From Actinomycetes bacterium (lineage in GTDB: Bacteria > Actinomycetota > Acidimicrobiia > Acidimicrobiales > Palsa-688), in the NCBI GenBank assembly GCA_021816565.1, contig JAKAXN010000020.1:1-24079 (forward strand): 24,079 nt of DNA, read 5' to 3'. Of this stretch, positions 1-7,129 are shown piece by piece. The notes under the pieces were generated by a model. The model did no database searches, had not been told where the DNA came from, and was given only the letters and a program-made list of their open reading frames with translations. Both the position numbers and the translations under genes were made by a program. Numbering within the stretch: position 1 is the stretch's first letter; the number at the start of each line of letters is the position of its first letter.

Positions 1-41
1 CCCGGTAGGCTCTCGTGTCCCCCAACGCCGAGGAGCAGAGT

Positions 42-818
42 GTGACCGACGGATCGGACCTGGAGTGGCTGGGCCTGGAGAGGGTCGGCCCGGGCCACTG
101 GAGCTTCGTCCTGGCTCCGAGCCTGTCACGCCTCGACTTGAAGTTCTACGGCGGCACCGGAGTGGCGGTGGCCACTGCGGTGATGGAGGCCGAGACGGGC
201 AGACGGGCCCTGTGGACCACAGCGCAGTTCGTGGCCAGCGCCCCGACGGGAGCCCGGATGGACTGCCGGGTGGAGATCGTGGCGGGGGGACGGCGGACCT
301 CCCAGGTCCGGGTGACGGGCTGGGACGGCGAGCGCCTGGTGTTCTCCGGCCAGGGAGCGACCGGCGAACCCCGCCCCGGGCCCCTGCAGGCCCAGTTCTC
401 CCAGATGCCCGAAGTGCCGCCCCCGGCCGACTGCCCCCGGTGGGTGCCCCGGCCGTTCGTCACCGGCCCCGATGAGCGGCCCGGGTGGCTGAGCATCACC
501 GACGCCCGCCTGGCCGACGAGCGGGGCTCGATGTGGATGCGCCTCGAGGGCCGGCCTCTGAGCCGGGCCGGAATGGCCTTCGTGGCCGACATCGTGCCCA
601 ACGGGGTCCTCCGGGCCGCCGGGCGGACCGGGGCGGGCACCAGCCTGGACAACACCGTGCGTTTCGGGCCCGAGCCGGAAGGCGAGTGGGTGCTGGTCCA
701 CGTGGAGCCCCACCTGGTCTCGGGGGGATACGTTCACGGCGGCGCCGGGCTGTGGTCGACCGGAGGCTCGTTGCTCGGGGTGGCCAGCCAGACGGCCGGT
801 ATCGTCCTGTTCGACTGA
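42..818 (+). CDS. Acyl-CoA thioesterase-like protein (double hotdog)
   Basis: Predicted 258-residue cytosolic protein resembling the actinobacterial thioesterase-like family with two hotdog domains (TesB/4HBT_3 type), which hydrolyse acyl-CoA to free acid and CoA. The N-terminal half has the hotdog helix and strand pattern around YGGTGVAVATAVMEA and WTTAQF. The C-terminal half has a second hotdog whose end (GGAGLWSTGGSLLGVASQT) matches the family's usual GxGxLW...G.LLA...Q ending. I chose GTG at 42 because AGGAG lies 6 nt upstream (31-35). An in-frame GTG at 15 would add nine residues but has no convincing ribosome site. The next gene follows 74 bp downstream on the same strand. The substrate is unknown. 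The family call is good; catalytic activity is inferred. Confidence 0.72.
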   Translation: MTDGSDLEWLGLERVGPGHWSFVLAPSLSRLDLKFYGGTGVAVATAVMEAETGRRALWTTAQFVASAPTGARMDCRVEIVAGGRRTSQVRVTGWDGERLVFSGQGATGEPRPGPLQAQFSQMPEVPPPADCPRWVPRPFVTGPDERPGWLSITDARLADERGSMWMRLEGRPLSRAGMAFVADIVPNGVLRAAGRTGAGTSLDNTVRFGPEPEGEWVLVHVEPHLVSGGYVHGGAGLWSTGGSLLGVASQTAGIVLFD

Positions 819-827
819 ATCCGGCGC

Positions 828-844
828 GACCGCCGTCCGCGGTC
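828..844 (+). terminator. Short GC hairpin after the thioesterase gene
   Basis: GACCGC and GCGGTC form a perfect 6-bp stem around a 5-nt loop, starting 9 nt after the stop codon. There is no T tract, so this is only a candidate terminator or mRNA 3' end structure. Confidence 0.25.
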
Positions 845-892
845 CCGCTCGAGCGACCCGGTCGGCCGGCGGCCGGCCCCGGAGGGATACCC

Positions 893-1327
893 ATGAGCAC
901 AGACGGTCGGCGGCCCCGCTTCCACCTGGCCATCCCCGTCGACGACCTCGACGCGGCCCGCCGCTTCTACGGGGATCTGCTGGGCTGCCCCCAGGGCCGG
1001 GAGGCCGACACGTGGGTGGACTGGGACCTGCGCGGCCACCAGCTGGTCACCCATCTTGTGCCCTCCGGCGGGGGACGGGTGGCAGGCACCAACCCGGTGG
1101 ACGGCGACGCCGTGCCGGTCCCCCACTTCGGGCTGCTGCTCGACGTGGAGGAGTTCCGCCGGCTGGCCGGACGGCTCGAGCAGGCCGGGGTCGATTTCGT
1201 CATCGCCCCGCACGTGCGCTTCGCCGGGCAGCCGGGCGAGCAGTGGACCATGTTCTGCTACGACCCGGCCGGCAACGCCCTCGAGTTCAAGGCGTTCGCC
1301 GACGACTCGCAGGTCTTCCGCCGGTAG
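893..1327 (+). CDS. VOC (glyoxalase/bleomycin-resistance fold) family protein
   Basis: Protein of 144 residues with the vicinal-oxygen-chelate fold. The opening HLAIPVDDLDAARRFYGDLLGC is typical of VOC domains, and the end (CYDPAGNALEFKAF) gives the usual D-P-x-GN-x-x-E signature. Likely metal ligands are His11, His78 and Glu131, with Gln50 or His54 possible in the fourth position. VOC proteins are metalloenzymes or binding proteins with very varied substrates, so the reaction cannot be named. ATG at 893 is well supported by GGAGGG at 881-886, 6 nt upstream. A longer in-frame reading begins much earlier but overlaps the thioesterase gene in another frame and is not credible. Confidence 0.8.
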   Translation: MSTDGRRPRFHLAIPVDDLDAARRFYGDLLGCPQGREADTWVDWDLRGHQLVTHLVPSGGGRVAGTNPVDGDAVPVPHFGLLLDVEEFRRLAGRLEQAGVDFVIAPHVRFAGQPGEQWTMFCYDPAGNALEFKAFADDSQVFRR

Positions 1328-1398
1328 GCCAGTCGGGGCAACCCCCGGGACGTCAGCGGCCCATCCGGTAACGACCGGGTCGGTGGGAGACTGGCGGG

Positions 1399-1446
1399 GT
1401 GATGGCAGACACCGTTGAGGGGTCCCGGCCGGGAGCCGGGCGATGA
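1399..1446 (+). other. Candidate short upstream ORF overlapping the SDR start
   Basis: A GTG at 1399 or ATG at 1402 opens a 14-15 codon reading frame (MADTVEGSRPGAGR) whose TGA (1444-1446) overlaps the ATG of the next gene (1443) in an ATGA arrangement. A weak -10-like GAGACT (1387-1392) ends 6 nt before the GTG. The ribosome site of the downstream gene lies inside this frame. It could be a translated, coupling leader peptide or chance. Confidence 0.25.
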
Positions 1447-2432
1447 TCGCCGGGGTGGTCGACGAGCTGCTCGAAGCCAGCGTGGTCGGCAGCTTCTCCA
1501 AGGTCGGCTTCGAGTTGCGCAGCCGACTGGGCGGCTGGGCGGAGCCCTCGGCGGCACCGGGCGCCCGGGTGATGGTCACCGGCGCCACCTCCGGGCTGGG
1601 GGAGGAAGCGGCCACCTGGCTGGCCCGGCTGGGCGCCTCCGTCACCTTCATCGGCCGCGACGCCGACCGGGCCCGCCAGGCCCGGGACCGCATAGCGGAG
1701 AGGGCGGCCAGCAATGCCGTGTCGTACATCGTGGCCGACCTGTCCGACCAGCAGGCCGTGCGACGGGCGGCCGCCGAGTACCTCGACCGGCACGACACCC
1801 TGGACGTGCTCATCCACAACGCCGGGATGCTCACCCGGGACTACCAGAAGGCCGCCGACGGTACCGAGCTGACGGTGGCCACCCACGTACTGGGCCCGTT
1901 CCTGCTCACCGGGCTGCTGCTGCCGGCGCTGCGCCGGCGGACGGCCGGACGACCCGGACCGTCCCGGGTGCTGACCGTCTCCTCCGGGGGGATGTACTCC
2001 CAGCGCTTCGACCTGGCCCAGCTGGAGGGAGGCCCGCACGACTTCGACGGGGTGGCCGCCTACGCCCGGGCCAAGCGGGCCCAGATCGTGCTCAACCGCG
2101 AATGGGCCGGCCGGGTGGAGCGCTCGGAAGTGGTGTTCCACGCCATGCACCCGGGATGGGCCGACACCCCCGGGGTGCGTTCGTCTCTACCGAGCTTCCA
2201 CCGGGCCACCCGGATGATCCTGCGGACCCCGCACCAGGGCGTCGACACCCTGGTGTGGCTGGCCACCGATCCCGGAGCGGGCGGGTCGACGGGGCGCTTC
2301 TGGCTGGACCGGCGGGCCCGCTCGGAGCACAAGCTGCCCTGGACCCGATCCTCCGACCCGGCCGCCGACCAGGCCCGCCTGTGGGCCTGGTGTGCCTCGA
2401 GGACCGGCTGGGACATGTCGGCGGCCGGCTGA
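1443..2432 (+). CDS. SDR family NAD(P)-dependent oxidoreductase
   Basis: A 329-residue classical short-chain dehydrogenase/reductase. The cofactor-binding glycine motif TGATSGLG is at residues 46-53, the adenine-contact Asp at 99 (ADL), the HNAG structural motif at 125-128, the active-site Ser near 180-181 (TVSSGG), and catalytic Tyr207 and Lys211 (YARAK). About 40 residues precede the Rossmann fold. That extension and the overall pattern resemble the DHRS12-like group of SDRs that act on lipid-like substrates, but this subgroup call is from memory. GGGAG (1431-1435) lies about 8 nt before the ATG, and a tiny ORF overlaps the start. A large hairpin follows the stop codon, so the gene probably ends its transcription unit. 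Confidence 0.88.
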   Translation: MIAGVVDELLEASVVGSFSKVGFELRSRLGGWAEPSAAPGARVMVTGATSGLGEEAATWLARLGASVTFIGRDADRARQARDRIAERAASNAVSYIVADLSDQQAVRRAAAEYLDRHDTLDVLIHNAGMLTRDYQKAADGTELTVATHVLGPFLLTGLLLPALRRRTAGRPGPSRVLTVSSGGMYSQRFDLAQLEGGPHDFDGVAAYARAKRAQIVLNREWAGRVERSEVVFHAMHPGWADTPGVRSSLPSFHRATRMILRTPHQGVDTLVWLATDPGAGGSTGRFWLDRRARSEHKLPWTRSSDPAADQARLWAWCASRTGWDMSAAG

Positions 2433-2438
2433 CCCAGG

Positions 2439-2488
2439 GGCGGCCGGCCCGGCGGGGCGGCCCGGCGGCCTGGGCCGGGCCGGCCGCC
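2439..2488 (+). terminator. Large GC-rich inverted repeat after the SDR gene
   Basis: Perfect 14-bp arms at 2439-2452 and 2475-2488 (GGCGGCCGGCCCGG and its reverse complement) flank a 22-nt GC-rich loop. The structure begins 6 nt after the SDR stop. No T tract follows. It is a probable 3' end structure or terminator of the kind seen in high-GC genomes. Confidence 0.45.
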
Positions 2489-2512
2489 AGCATCGAGTCA
2501 CCCTCAAATAGT

Positions 2513-2523
2513 TAGGGTACGAT
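2513..2523 (+). promoter_or_regulatory. -10 element of a probable leaderless promoter
   Basis: TAGGGT (2513-2518) ends 5 nt before the GTG at 2524, and the gene has no clear Shine-Dalgarno. The local A+T content (aaatagttag) is markedly higher than its surroundings. No good -35 is visible. Confidence 0.4.
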
Positions 2524-3282
2524 GTGTTCGTGCAGGATCAGATAGACCAACTGGCGGCTGGATTCGTCGAGCGGTTCAGCGCTGCCGCGGCAGGGCACCG
2601 CTCGGCTGTATACCTCGTCGGCTCGCCCGGTCTCGGTGACCTCAGCCCCCGACAGAGCAACGTGGACATCGTGGCGGTGGCCGATCGGCCGCTGGCGGCC
2701 GATGCGCTGCGCAGCCTGGCCCGCGCCCACCGGGACCTCCACCTGCACGGGCGCAACGCCGCCGTCTGCTACACCACCTGGCACGACCTGGCAGCGCCGG
2801 TGACCGATGCATCGGCTGTCACGTTCGTCGGCTCCGAGCCCGCCGATCCGGCCCGGCTGGCCAACCCCATGACCTGGGCCATCCTCGCCACCTCGCCCCG
2901 GGCGCTGAGCGGGCCGGACGACCCGACGGTGCACACCGACCCGGAGGCGGTGCGGGCCTGGTTCCGGGCGCAGATGCCCGAGATCGCCCGCCGGACCGGC
3001 GGGCTGCTGTGGCGCCGGGGTCTCACCCGGCTCGTGCTGCAGGCCACCCGCTGCGCCCACGGAGTCCTGACCGGTCAGGTTCTGTCGCTGCACGATGCCG
3101 GGGAGCAGGCCCTGCCGGAGGCGTCCCACACCGGGCACCGGGTGATCACCGACGCCCTCGGATACCGGGAGGGCGCCAACACCTCCATGTACTGGGGGCC
3201 GTTCGAGCGAAAGGCCAACGCGGTGGGGTTGGCCCGCCAGTTGCTGCAGAGAACCGGCCAGTCCGGAGCGGCCGCACTCTGA
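2524..3282 (+). CDS. Nucleotidyltransferase-fold protein (aminoglycoside adenylyltransferase-like)
   Basis: A 252-residue protein with the start of a polymerase-beta-type nucleotidyltransferase domain: LVGSPGLGDLSPRQSNVDIVAV carries the GS motif (Gly33-Ser34) followed by the strand that normally reads D-x-D. Here the first acidic residue is Asn46 and only Asp48 is kept. The C-terminal half is helical with many hydrophobic and Arg residues, as in AadA-type ANT(3'') enzymes and their uncharacterised actinobacterial relatives. Such enzymes transfer AMP to a small-molecule hydroxyl. The changed metal ligand makes activity uncertain. The start is GTG at 2524, following a leaderless-type -10; GTG at 2530 is an alternative. 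It converges with the MarR gene. Confidence 0.65.
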   Translation: MFVQDQIDQLAAGFVERFSAAAAGHRSAVYLVGSPGLGDLSPRQSNVDIVAVADRPLAADALRSLARAHRDLHLHGRNAAVCYTTWHDLAAPVTDASAVTFVGSEPADPARLANPMTWAILATSPRALSGPDDPTVHTDPEAVRAWFRAQMPEIARRTGGLLWRRGLTRLVLQATRCAHGVLTGQVLSLHDAGEQALPEASHTGHRVITDALGYREGANTSMYWGPFERKANAVGLARQLLQRTGQSGAAAL

Positions 3283-3315
3283 GCCGCCGGCGCTGGGCCG
3301 CCGACCCGGGCGGCC

Positions 3316-3876
3316 TCAGCCGGCCGGGGATGGAGCGTCGGGCGGCAGGGGATCGGCTCCGGCCCGTCGGGCGGCGCCGATGAGCTCGGTCAGCGCAGCG
3401 TGCAGCTCCTCCAGGCGGCCTATATCCATCCCGAGCCGCTCGATGACCTGCGGCGGCACCCCGGTCGCCTGCTGGCGCAGGGCCCGGCCGGCCCCGGTCA
3501 GATCGACGTCGAGCACCCTCTCGTCGTCGGACCGCCGGGTTCTCGTGATCAGCCCGGCCGCCTCGAGGCGCTTCAGGAGGGGCGAAAGGGTCGGCGAATC
3601 CAGCTGGAGGAGGCCGCCCAGCTCCTTGACCGACAGCGGGGACTGACCCCAGAGGGCCAACATGACCAGGTACTGCGGGTGGGTCAGGCCCAGCGGCTCC
3701 AGAATGGGCCGGTAGACGGCCAGCACGCTGCGGGTGGCTATCGCGAGGGCGAAACACACCTGGCGCTCCAGCGCCAGCATGTCCCCGTCGGGCGCGGGCC
3801 GGTCACCAGCCGTTGCACCGCCGGATCCGGAACGGCCCGGGAACCCGGAGGTGGCTGCGGGATGGGCGGCTTCCAT
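3316..3876 (-). CDS. ohrR: MarR-family regulator, OhrR-like peroxide sensor
   Basis: A 186-residue winged-helix regulator. From residue 33 it follows OhrR closely: ERQVCFALAIATR places a cysteine (Cys41) where OhrR proteins keep their peroxide-reactive Cys, then YRPILEPLGLTHPQYLVMLALW, a recognition region LDSPTLSPLLKRLEAAGLI and the wing SDDERVL. Cys41 is the only cysteine, which would make it a 1-Cys type sensor. By my alignment from memory, one of the two tyrosines that contact the Cys in B. subtilis OhrR is Tyr55 here and the other is His66. About 32 low-complexity residues precede the domain. I chose ATG at 3876 because TACGAT ends 7 nt upstream; starts at 3897 (GTG), 3885 and 3780 are possible. 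No ohr peroxidase gene is adjacent; nudC is divergent. Confidence 0.8.
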   Translation of the reverse strand: MEAAHPAATSGFPGRSGSGGATAGDRPAPDGDMLALERQVCFALAIATRSVLAVYRPILEPLGLTHPQYLVMLALWGQSPLSVKELGGLLQLDSPTLSPLLKRLEAAGLITRTRRSDDERVLDVDLTGAGRALRQQATGVPPQVIERLGMDIGRLEELHAALTELIGAARRAGADPLPPDAPSPAG

Positions 3877-3883
3877 ACCCCCC

Positions 3884-3916
3884 ATCGTATAGTCCACGAT
3901 CTAGTCGCCCACGATC
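3884..3916 (-). promoter_or_regulatory. ohrR-like gene promoter with imperfect tandem repeats
   Basis: On the minus strand TACGAT (3889-3884) ends 7 nt before the ATG at 3876. Just upstream are two imperfect direct repeats read on the plus strand, TAGTCCACGATC (3890-3901) and TAGTCGCCCACGATC (3902-3916). They occupy the spacer and -35 region of this promoter, so they could be the regulator's own operator. They are not obviously palindromic, which is unusual for MarR sites. Confidence 0.35.
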
Positions 3917-3964
3917 GAGCAGGGCCGGACCGGCACCACCTGCACATCGGCCAGACTGCCCGTG

Positions 3965-4738
3965 ATGCTGATCCCCCCCTCCAGCCCCCCCGCCCCGGCC
4001 GAGGGGCCCCTGCTCGTCGTGTCGGTCTCGGGCAGCAAGGTGTCGGTCGACGCGCTGGACGGGCCGGCCCCGCGGCCGTCATCGGCGCTGTTCGTGGGAA
4101 CGGTCGGGGACCGGCAGTGCTGGGCCGTCGACACCGACGAAGAGGCCGACGGGCGCCGGTTCGTGGACCTCATGAGCCTGTACCCCCGGGTCGACGAGTC
4201 GACCTGGGCGGCCGCCGGGCGGGCGGTGCAGCTCGTGGCGTGGGCCCGCAACCACCGCTACTGCGGCCACTGCGGCACGCCCACCGAGCAGTCGGAGCAC
4301 GAGCGGGCCCGCCGCTGTCCGGCGTGCGGGCTGCTGGCGTTCCCCCGCCTGGCCCCGGCGGTCATCACCCTGGTGGAGAGGGAGGACGGCCGGGTCCTAC
4401 TGGCCCGCAACGCCGGCTGGCCCTCGGGCATGTACTCCTGCCTGGCCGGATTCGTGGAGCCGGGAGAGACCGTCGAGGACGCGCTGCGCCGGGAGGTGTA
4501 CGAGGAGGTGGGGGTGCACGTCGGCGCGCTGCGGTATTTCGCCAGCCAGCCCTGGCCGTTCCCCCACTCGCTGATGCTGGGCTTCCACGCCGACTACGCC
4601 GGGGGGGAGATCGTCTGCGACGGGGAGGAGATCGCAGACGCAGCGTGGTTCGGACGCGACGAGCTGCCGGCCATCCCCGGTCGGATCAGCATCGCCCGGA
4701 AGCTCATAGACGACTGGGCCGCCCGCCCGCCCCGCTGA
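3965..4738 (+). CDS. nudC: NAD(+) diphosphatase / NADH pyrophosphatase (Nudix)
   Basis: A 257-residue NudC-type Nudix hydrolase, which cleaves NADH or NAD+ to NMN(H) and AMP and can also remove NAD caps from RNA. The zinc-binding site is Cys100, Cys103, Cys118 and Cys121 (CGHC...CPAC). The Nudix box spans 162-184 and fits G-x5-E-x7-REUxEExGU exactly, with Glu180 and Glu181 as metal ligands. It is followed by the NudC-specific SQPWPFPHS (194-202). All diagnostic motifs are present and the length is normal. I prefer ATG 3965 because CAGACT (3952-3957) ends 7 nt upstream, suggesting a leaderless message; GTG at 3962 adds one residue. It is divergent from the OhrR-like gene and converges with a crotonase gene. 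Confidence 0.93.
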   Translation: MLIPPSSPPAPAEGPLLVVSVSGSKVSVDALDGPAPRPSSALFVGTVGDRQCWAVDTDEEADGRRFVDLMSLYPRVDESTWAAAGRAVQLVAWARNHRYCGHCGTPTEQSEHERARRCPACGLLAFPRLAPAVITLVEREDGRVLLARNAGWPSGMYSCLAGFVEPGETVEDALRREVYEEVGVHVGALRYFASQPWPFPHSLMLGFHADYAGGEIVCDGEEIADAAWFGRDELPAIPGRISIARKLIDDWAARPPR

Positions 4739-4743
4739 GCCCC

Positions 4744-4768
4744 ACCCGCCCGGCCGCAGGCGGCGGGT
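4744..4768. terminator. GC hairpin between convergent nudC and crotonase genes
   Basis: ACCCGCC (4744-4750) and GGCGGGT (4762-4768) can pair across 11 nt, and CCGCC/GGCGG offers an alternative inner stem. It lies between two convergent stop codons and has no T tract, so it is a weak candidate for a shared terminator. Confidence 0.3.
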
Positions 4769-4779
4769 CAGCGCGGCGG

Positions 4780-5475
4780 CTACAGCTCCAGCCGGGCCGC
4801 TGAGCCGTCAGGGCCCTCCCCGGCCAGGACCACCCGGGCCCGGCGGATGACCCGGGCCTTCATCCGCAGCAGCACCGGGCGGGGAGCCCGGCACACCTCA
4901 GCGGCAACCTGGCGCGCCGCCTCCGGCAGCTCCCCGGGCGCCACCACCCTCGACACCAGGCCGATCGACCGGGCCTCGTCCGCATCGATCGACCGCCCGG
5001 TGAAGCACAGATCGCGGGCCAGGCCGCCACCGACGATGTCGTGGAGCGGTCCGTAGACGACGTCGCTCCAGGCGTGCTCGGGGTGGGCGAAGCGGGCCGT
5101 GTCGGCCGCGACCCTCATGTCGCACATGACCGCCAGGTCGAACCCGCCGGCGACGGCCGGACCGTTGACGGCGGCGATGAGGGGCAGCGGGAAAGTCAGA
5201 CAGGCCAGGTGGAACCGCTCGCTGGACTCCCAGAGCCGCTCCTGGTCCCCGGGCCCGTGGAGATCGAACTCGCCGATGTCGAACCCGGCGCAGAACACCG
5301 GGCCGGCCCCGGTGAGGATCACCGCCTTGACCGCCTCGTCGGCGGCCAGCCGCCCCAGCTCCCCGGTGAGCTCGTCGCGCACGGCGATCGACAGGGCGTT
5401 GCGCTTCTCCGGCCGGTTGAGGGTCACGGTGACCACACCGTCTTCGGGCCCGGAGATCAAAAGGTGCTCGGCCAT
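4780..5475 (-). CDS. Enoyl-CoA hydratase/isomerase (crotonase) family protein
   Basis: A 231-residue crotonase-fold protein that would act on acyl-CoA thioesters. The N-terminal TVTLNRPEKRNALS, the first oxyanion-hole segment CAGFDIGEF (Ala63-Gly64) and the second, NGPAVAGGFDLAVMCDMRVAA (Gly110-Gly111), are canonical. The usual PEI/L...G..PGxGG catalytic stretch is altered to HPEHAWSDVVYGPLHDIVGGG. Glu133 sits where the first hydratase glutamate is expected, but the second catalytic position is unclear, so hydratase, isomerase or another reaction are all possible. It is shorter than the usual 255-260 residues at the C-terminus. CAGGAT (5488-5483) ends 7 nt before the ATG, which suggests a leaderless start. 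The DMT exporter lies upstream on the same strand. Confidence 0.85.
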   Translation of the reverse strand: MAEHLLISGPEDGVVTVTLNRPEKRNALSIAVRDELTGELGRLAADEAVKAVILTGAGPVFCAGFDIGEFDLHGPGDQERLWESSERFHLACLTFPLPLIAAVNGPAVAGGFDLAVMCDMRVAADTARFAHPEHAWSDVVYGPLHDIVGGGLARDLCFTGRSIDADEARSIGLVSRVVAPGELPEAARQVAAEVCRAPRPVLLRMKARVIRRARVVLAGEGPDGSAARLEL

Positions 5476-5535
5476 GACCCAGATCCTGTCCGATGGGCGC
5501 CGGCCCCGTCCGGCAGGCGGCGGCCGGCCCGCCGG

Positions 5536-6513
5536 TCAGGCCGCCGGCTCGAGCAGCTCCATCTCCACCACCGGGGCCGCAGTGGCCGGCTCCCCGGCCC
5601 GGACCACGGCGATGCCGGCCAGGACCAGCAGGCCGCCCAGCATCTGCACCGGCGCCAGCCGCTCGCCGAGCAGTGCCCGGGCGTAGATCGCCGCGCACAG
5701 AACCTCGGCCAGCCCCACGAACGACGCCATCCGGGCCCCGAGCACCCGGGCGGCGATGATGCCGGTGGCGTAGGCCAGGGCGGCCGCCACCACCCCGATG
5801 GCCAGCACCGGCACCAGCCAGCTGACCCGGGAGTGGGCCAGGGTGACGTCGACGAGAGGGGCCCGCCACCGGAGCGCCCCGACCGCCGCGGCCAGGACGA
5901 TGGCGGCCGCGCCCACCGCCAGCCCGCCCCACGCCACCGCCAGAGGCGGTAGCGGCTCGTCGGCGTCGGCCGACACGATGAAGTAGGCGGCCAGGCCGAT
6001 GGCAGCCCCGAGGCCCCACAGGATCCCGACCACATCCAGGTGATGGTCGCCGGTCAGGTCGAGCACCAGGACCAGCCCGGCCATGGCCAGGACCGCCCCC
6101 ATGGCCGTGACCCGGGAGGGGACCTGGTGGTGGCGGGCCCACATCCAAGCGACCACCAGCAGGGTGCCGGAGTACTCCAGGAGAAGGGCCACGGCTACCG
6201 ACAGGTGCTGGATGGCCTGGAAGTAGCACAGCTGGGCCCCGGCCACCGCCAGCAGCCCGTAGGCGGCCACCGTCGGGGCGCTGCCCCGCAGGCCCGACCA
6301 GTGCCCGCGCATGGAACGCCAGGCCGGTACGGCCAGGGCCACCACCGCCACCACCAGGCGGGCCGCGACGGCGGCACCGGGGGTCCAGCCGGAGCGCAGC
6401 AGGGAGGTCGCCAGGGTGCCCGCCACCCCGAACGCCGCAGCCGACAGGAAGGCCACCGCCAGACCCCCCGGCACCGCGCCCCGGCGTAATGGGCGTATAG
6501 GCACTATGCTCAT
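5536..6513 (-). CDS. DMT-family transporter with two EamA domains
   Basis: A 325-residue integral membrane protein with about ten hydrophobic helices arranged as two EamA repeats, the pattern of drug/metabolite transporter exporters (RhaT/YdcZ/EamA group). The first repeat runs roughly from AVAFLSAAAFGVAGTLA to LVLVLDLTG, ending with the typical MAGLVLVL helix. The second ends GERLAPVQMLGGLLVLAGIAVV, the conserved E-x-L-x-x-x-Q-x-x-G-x-x-L-I-x-x-G signature. The substrate is unknown; amino acids or small metabolites are common for the family. The start is set at ATG 6513: the longer reading from TTG 6549 would translate the promoter itself (a -35/-10 pair lies there). It is divergent from the CGNR gene. 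Confidence 0.87.
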   Translation of the reverse strand: MSIVPIRPLRRGAVPGGLAVAFLSAAAFGVAGTLATSLLRSGWTPGAAVAARLVVAVVALAVPAWRSMRGHWSGLRGSAPTVAAYGLLAVAGAQLCYFQAIQHLSVAVALLLEYSGTLLVVAWMWARHHQVPSRVTAMGAVLAMAGLVLVLDLTGDHHLDVVGILWGLGAAIGLAAYFIVSADADEPLPPLAVAWGGLAVGAAAIVLAAAVGALRWRAPLVDVTLAHSRVSWLVPVLAIGVVAAALAYATGIIAARVLGARMASFVGLAEVLCAAIYARALLGERLAPVQMLGGLLVLAGIAVVRAGEPATAAPVVEMELLEPAA

Positions 6514-6549
6514 GACGGCCACTGTACGGGCCACCATGTCAGTAGTCAA
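6514..6549 (-). promoter_or_regulatory. SigA-type promoter of the DMT transporter, leaderless
   Basis: On the minus strand TTGACT (6549-6544), a 17-bp spacer and TACAGT (6526-6521) form a near-consensus housekeeping promoter. The -10 ends 7 nt before ATG 6513, so transcription would begin at or next to the start codon. This is the clearest full promoter in the window. Confidence 0.65.
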
Positions 6550-6563
6550 AGCGCCTTTAGCCC

Positions 6564-7109
6564 ATGACGCACATCTTTGCCCACGACACCGAATCGGCCC
6601 TGCTGGCCGCAGCCGCTCTCGTCAACACCGACGGCCGCGACGGTGACACGCTCACCGACGGGGCCGCGCTGGACGCCTTCGTGGCGGAATGGCGCTGGAC
6701 CGGGAGCCGCCGCAGCGACGCCTCGGAGCTGGACTCGGTGCGGGCCCTGCGGCCGGTCCTGCGCCAGCTGTGGGAGCTCGACGACGAGCGGGTGGCGGCG
6801 CTGACCAACCGGCTCCTGCGGGAGCACGCGGCCCTGCCGCAGCTGGTCCGCCACGACGGCTGGCCCTGGCACCTGCACGCCACCGACCCGGGGACTCCCC
6901 TGGCCGACCGGATGGCGGTGGAGGCGGCCATGGCCATGGTGGACGTGGTCCGCCAGGGCGAGCGCGGCCGCATGCGGGTCTGCGCCGCCGAGGACTGCGA
7001 GTCGGTGCTGGTCGACCTGTCGCGCAACTCCTCGAAGCGTTACTGCTCGACCACCTGCGCCAACCGGGTCAACGTGGCGGCCTTCCGGTCCCGGCGGTCG
7101 GCCCGCTAG
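6564..7109 (+). CDS. CGNR zinc-finger (ABATE-type) protein
   Basis: A 181-residue protein of the CGNR family: an N-terminal helical ABATE domain (to about residue 130) and a C-terminal treble-clef zinc finger. The finger reads RMRVCAAEDCESVLVDLSRN then KRYCSTTCANRVNVAAFRSRR, giving four cysteines in the usual C-x4-C...C-x3-C spacing. The naming motif CGNR is CANR here. The family is often described as putative stress-induced or ligand-responsive transcription regulators, but I know of little direct evidence. It starts 50 bp from the divergent DMT transporter, so it could control it. The ATG has neither a good Shine-Dalgarno nor a clear -10 at leaderless spacing. Confidence 0.85.
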   Translation: MTHIFAHDTESALLAAAALVNTDGRDGDTLTDGAALDAFVAEWRWTGSRRSDASELDSVRALRPVLRQLWELDDERVAALTNRLLREHAALPQLVRHDGWPWHLHATDPGTPLADRMAVEAAMAMVDVVRQGERGRMRVCAAEDCESVLVDLSRNSSKRYCSTTCANRVNVAAFRSRRSAR

Positions 7110-7129
7110 TACCTTCCCGTTCGGGCCGG

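Noticed and set aside
485..1327. A 280-codon frame that joins the end of the thioesterase region to the VOC gene
   Set aside because: The part before 893 lies over the thioesterase gene in another frame and is Arg/Pro/Gly-rich nonsense; a strong ribosome site marks ATG 893 as the true start.
734..1834. A 366-codon frame on the minus strand
   Set aside because: It overlaps VOC and SDR genes that have full domain signatures; long antisense frames are expected at this GC content.
3400..4803. A 467-codon plus-strand frame over ohrR and nudC
   Set aside because: Composition is Arg/Gly/Pro-rich with no domain, while the two overlapped genes have complete motifs.
4898..6229. A 443-codon minus-strand frame across the crotonase and DMT genes
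   Set aside because: Out-of-frame shadow of both; low-complexity sequence.
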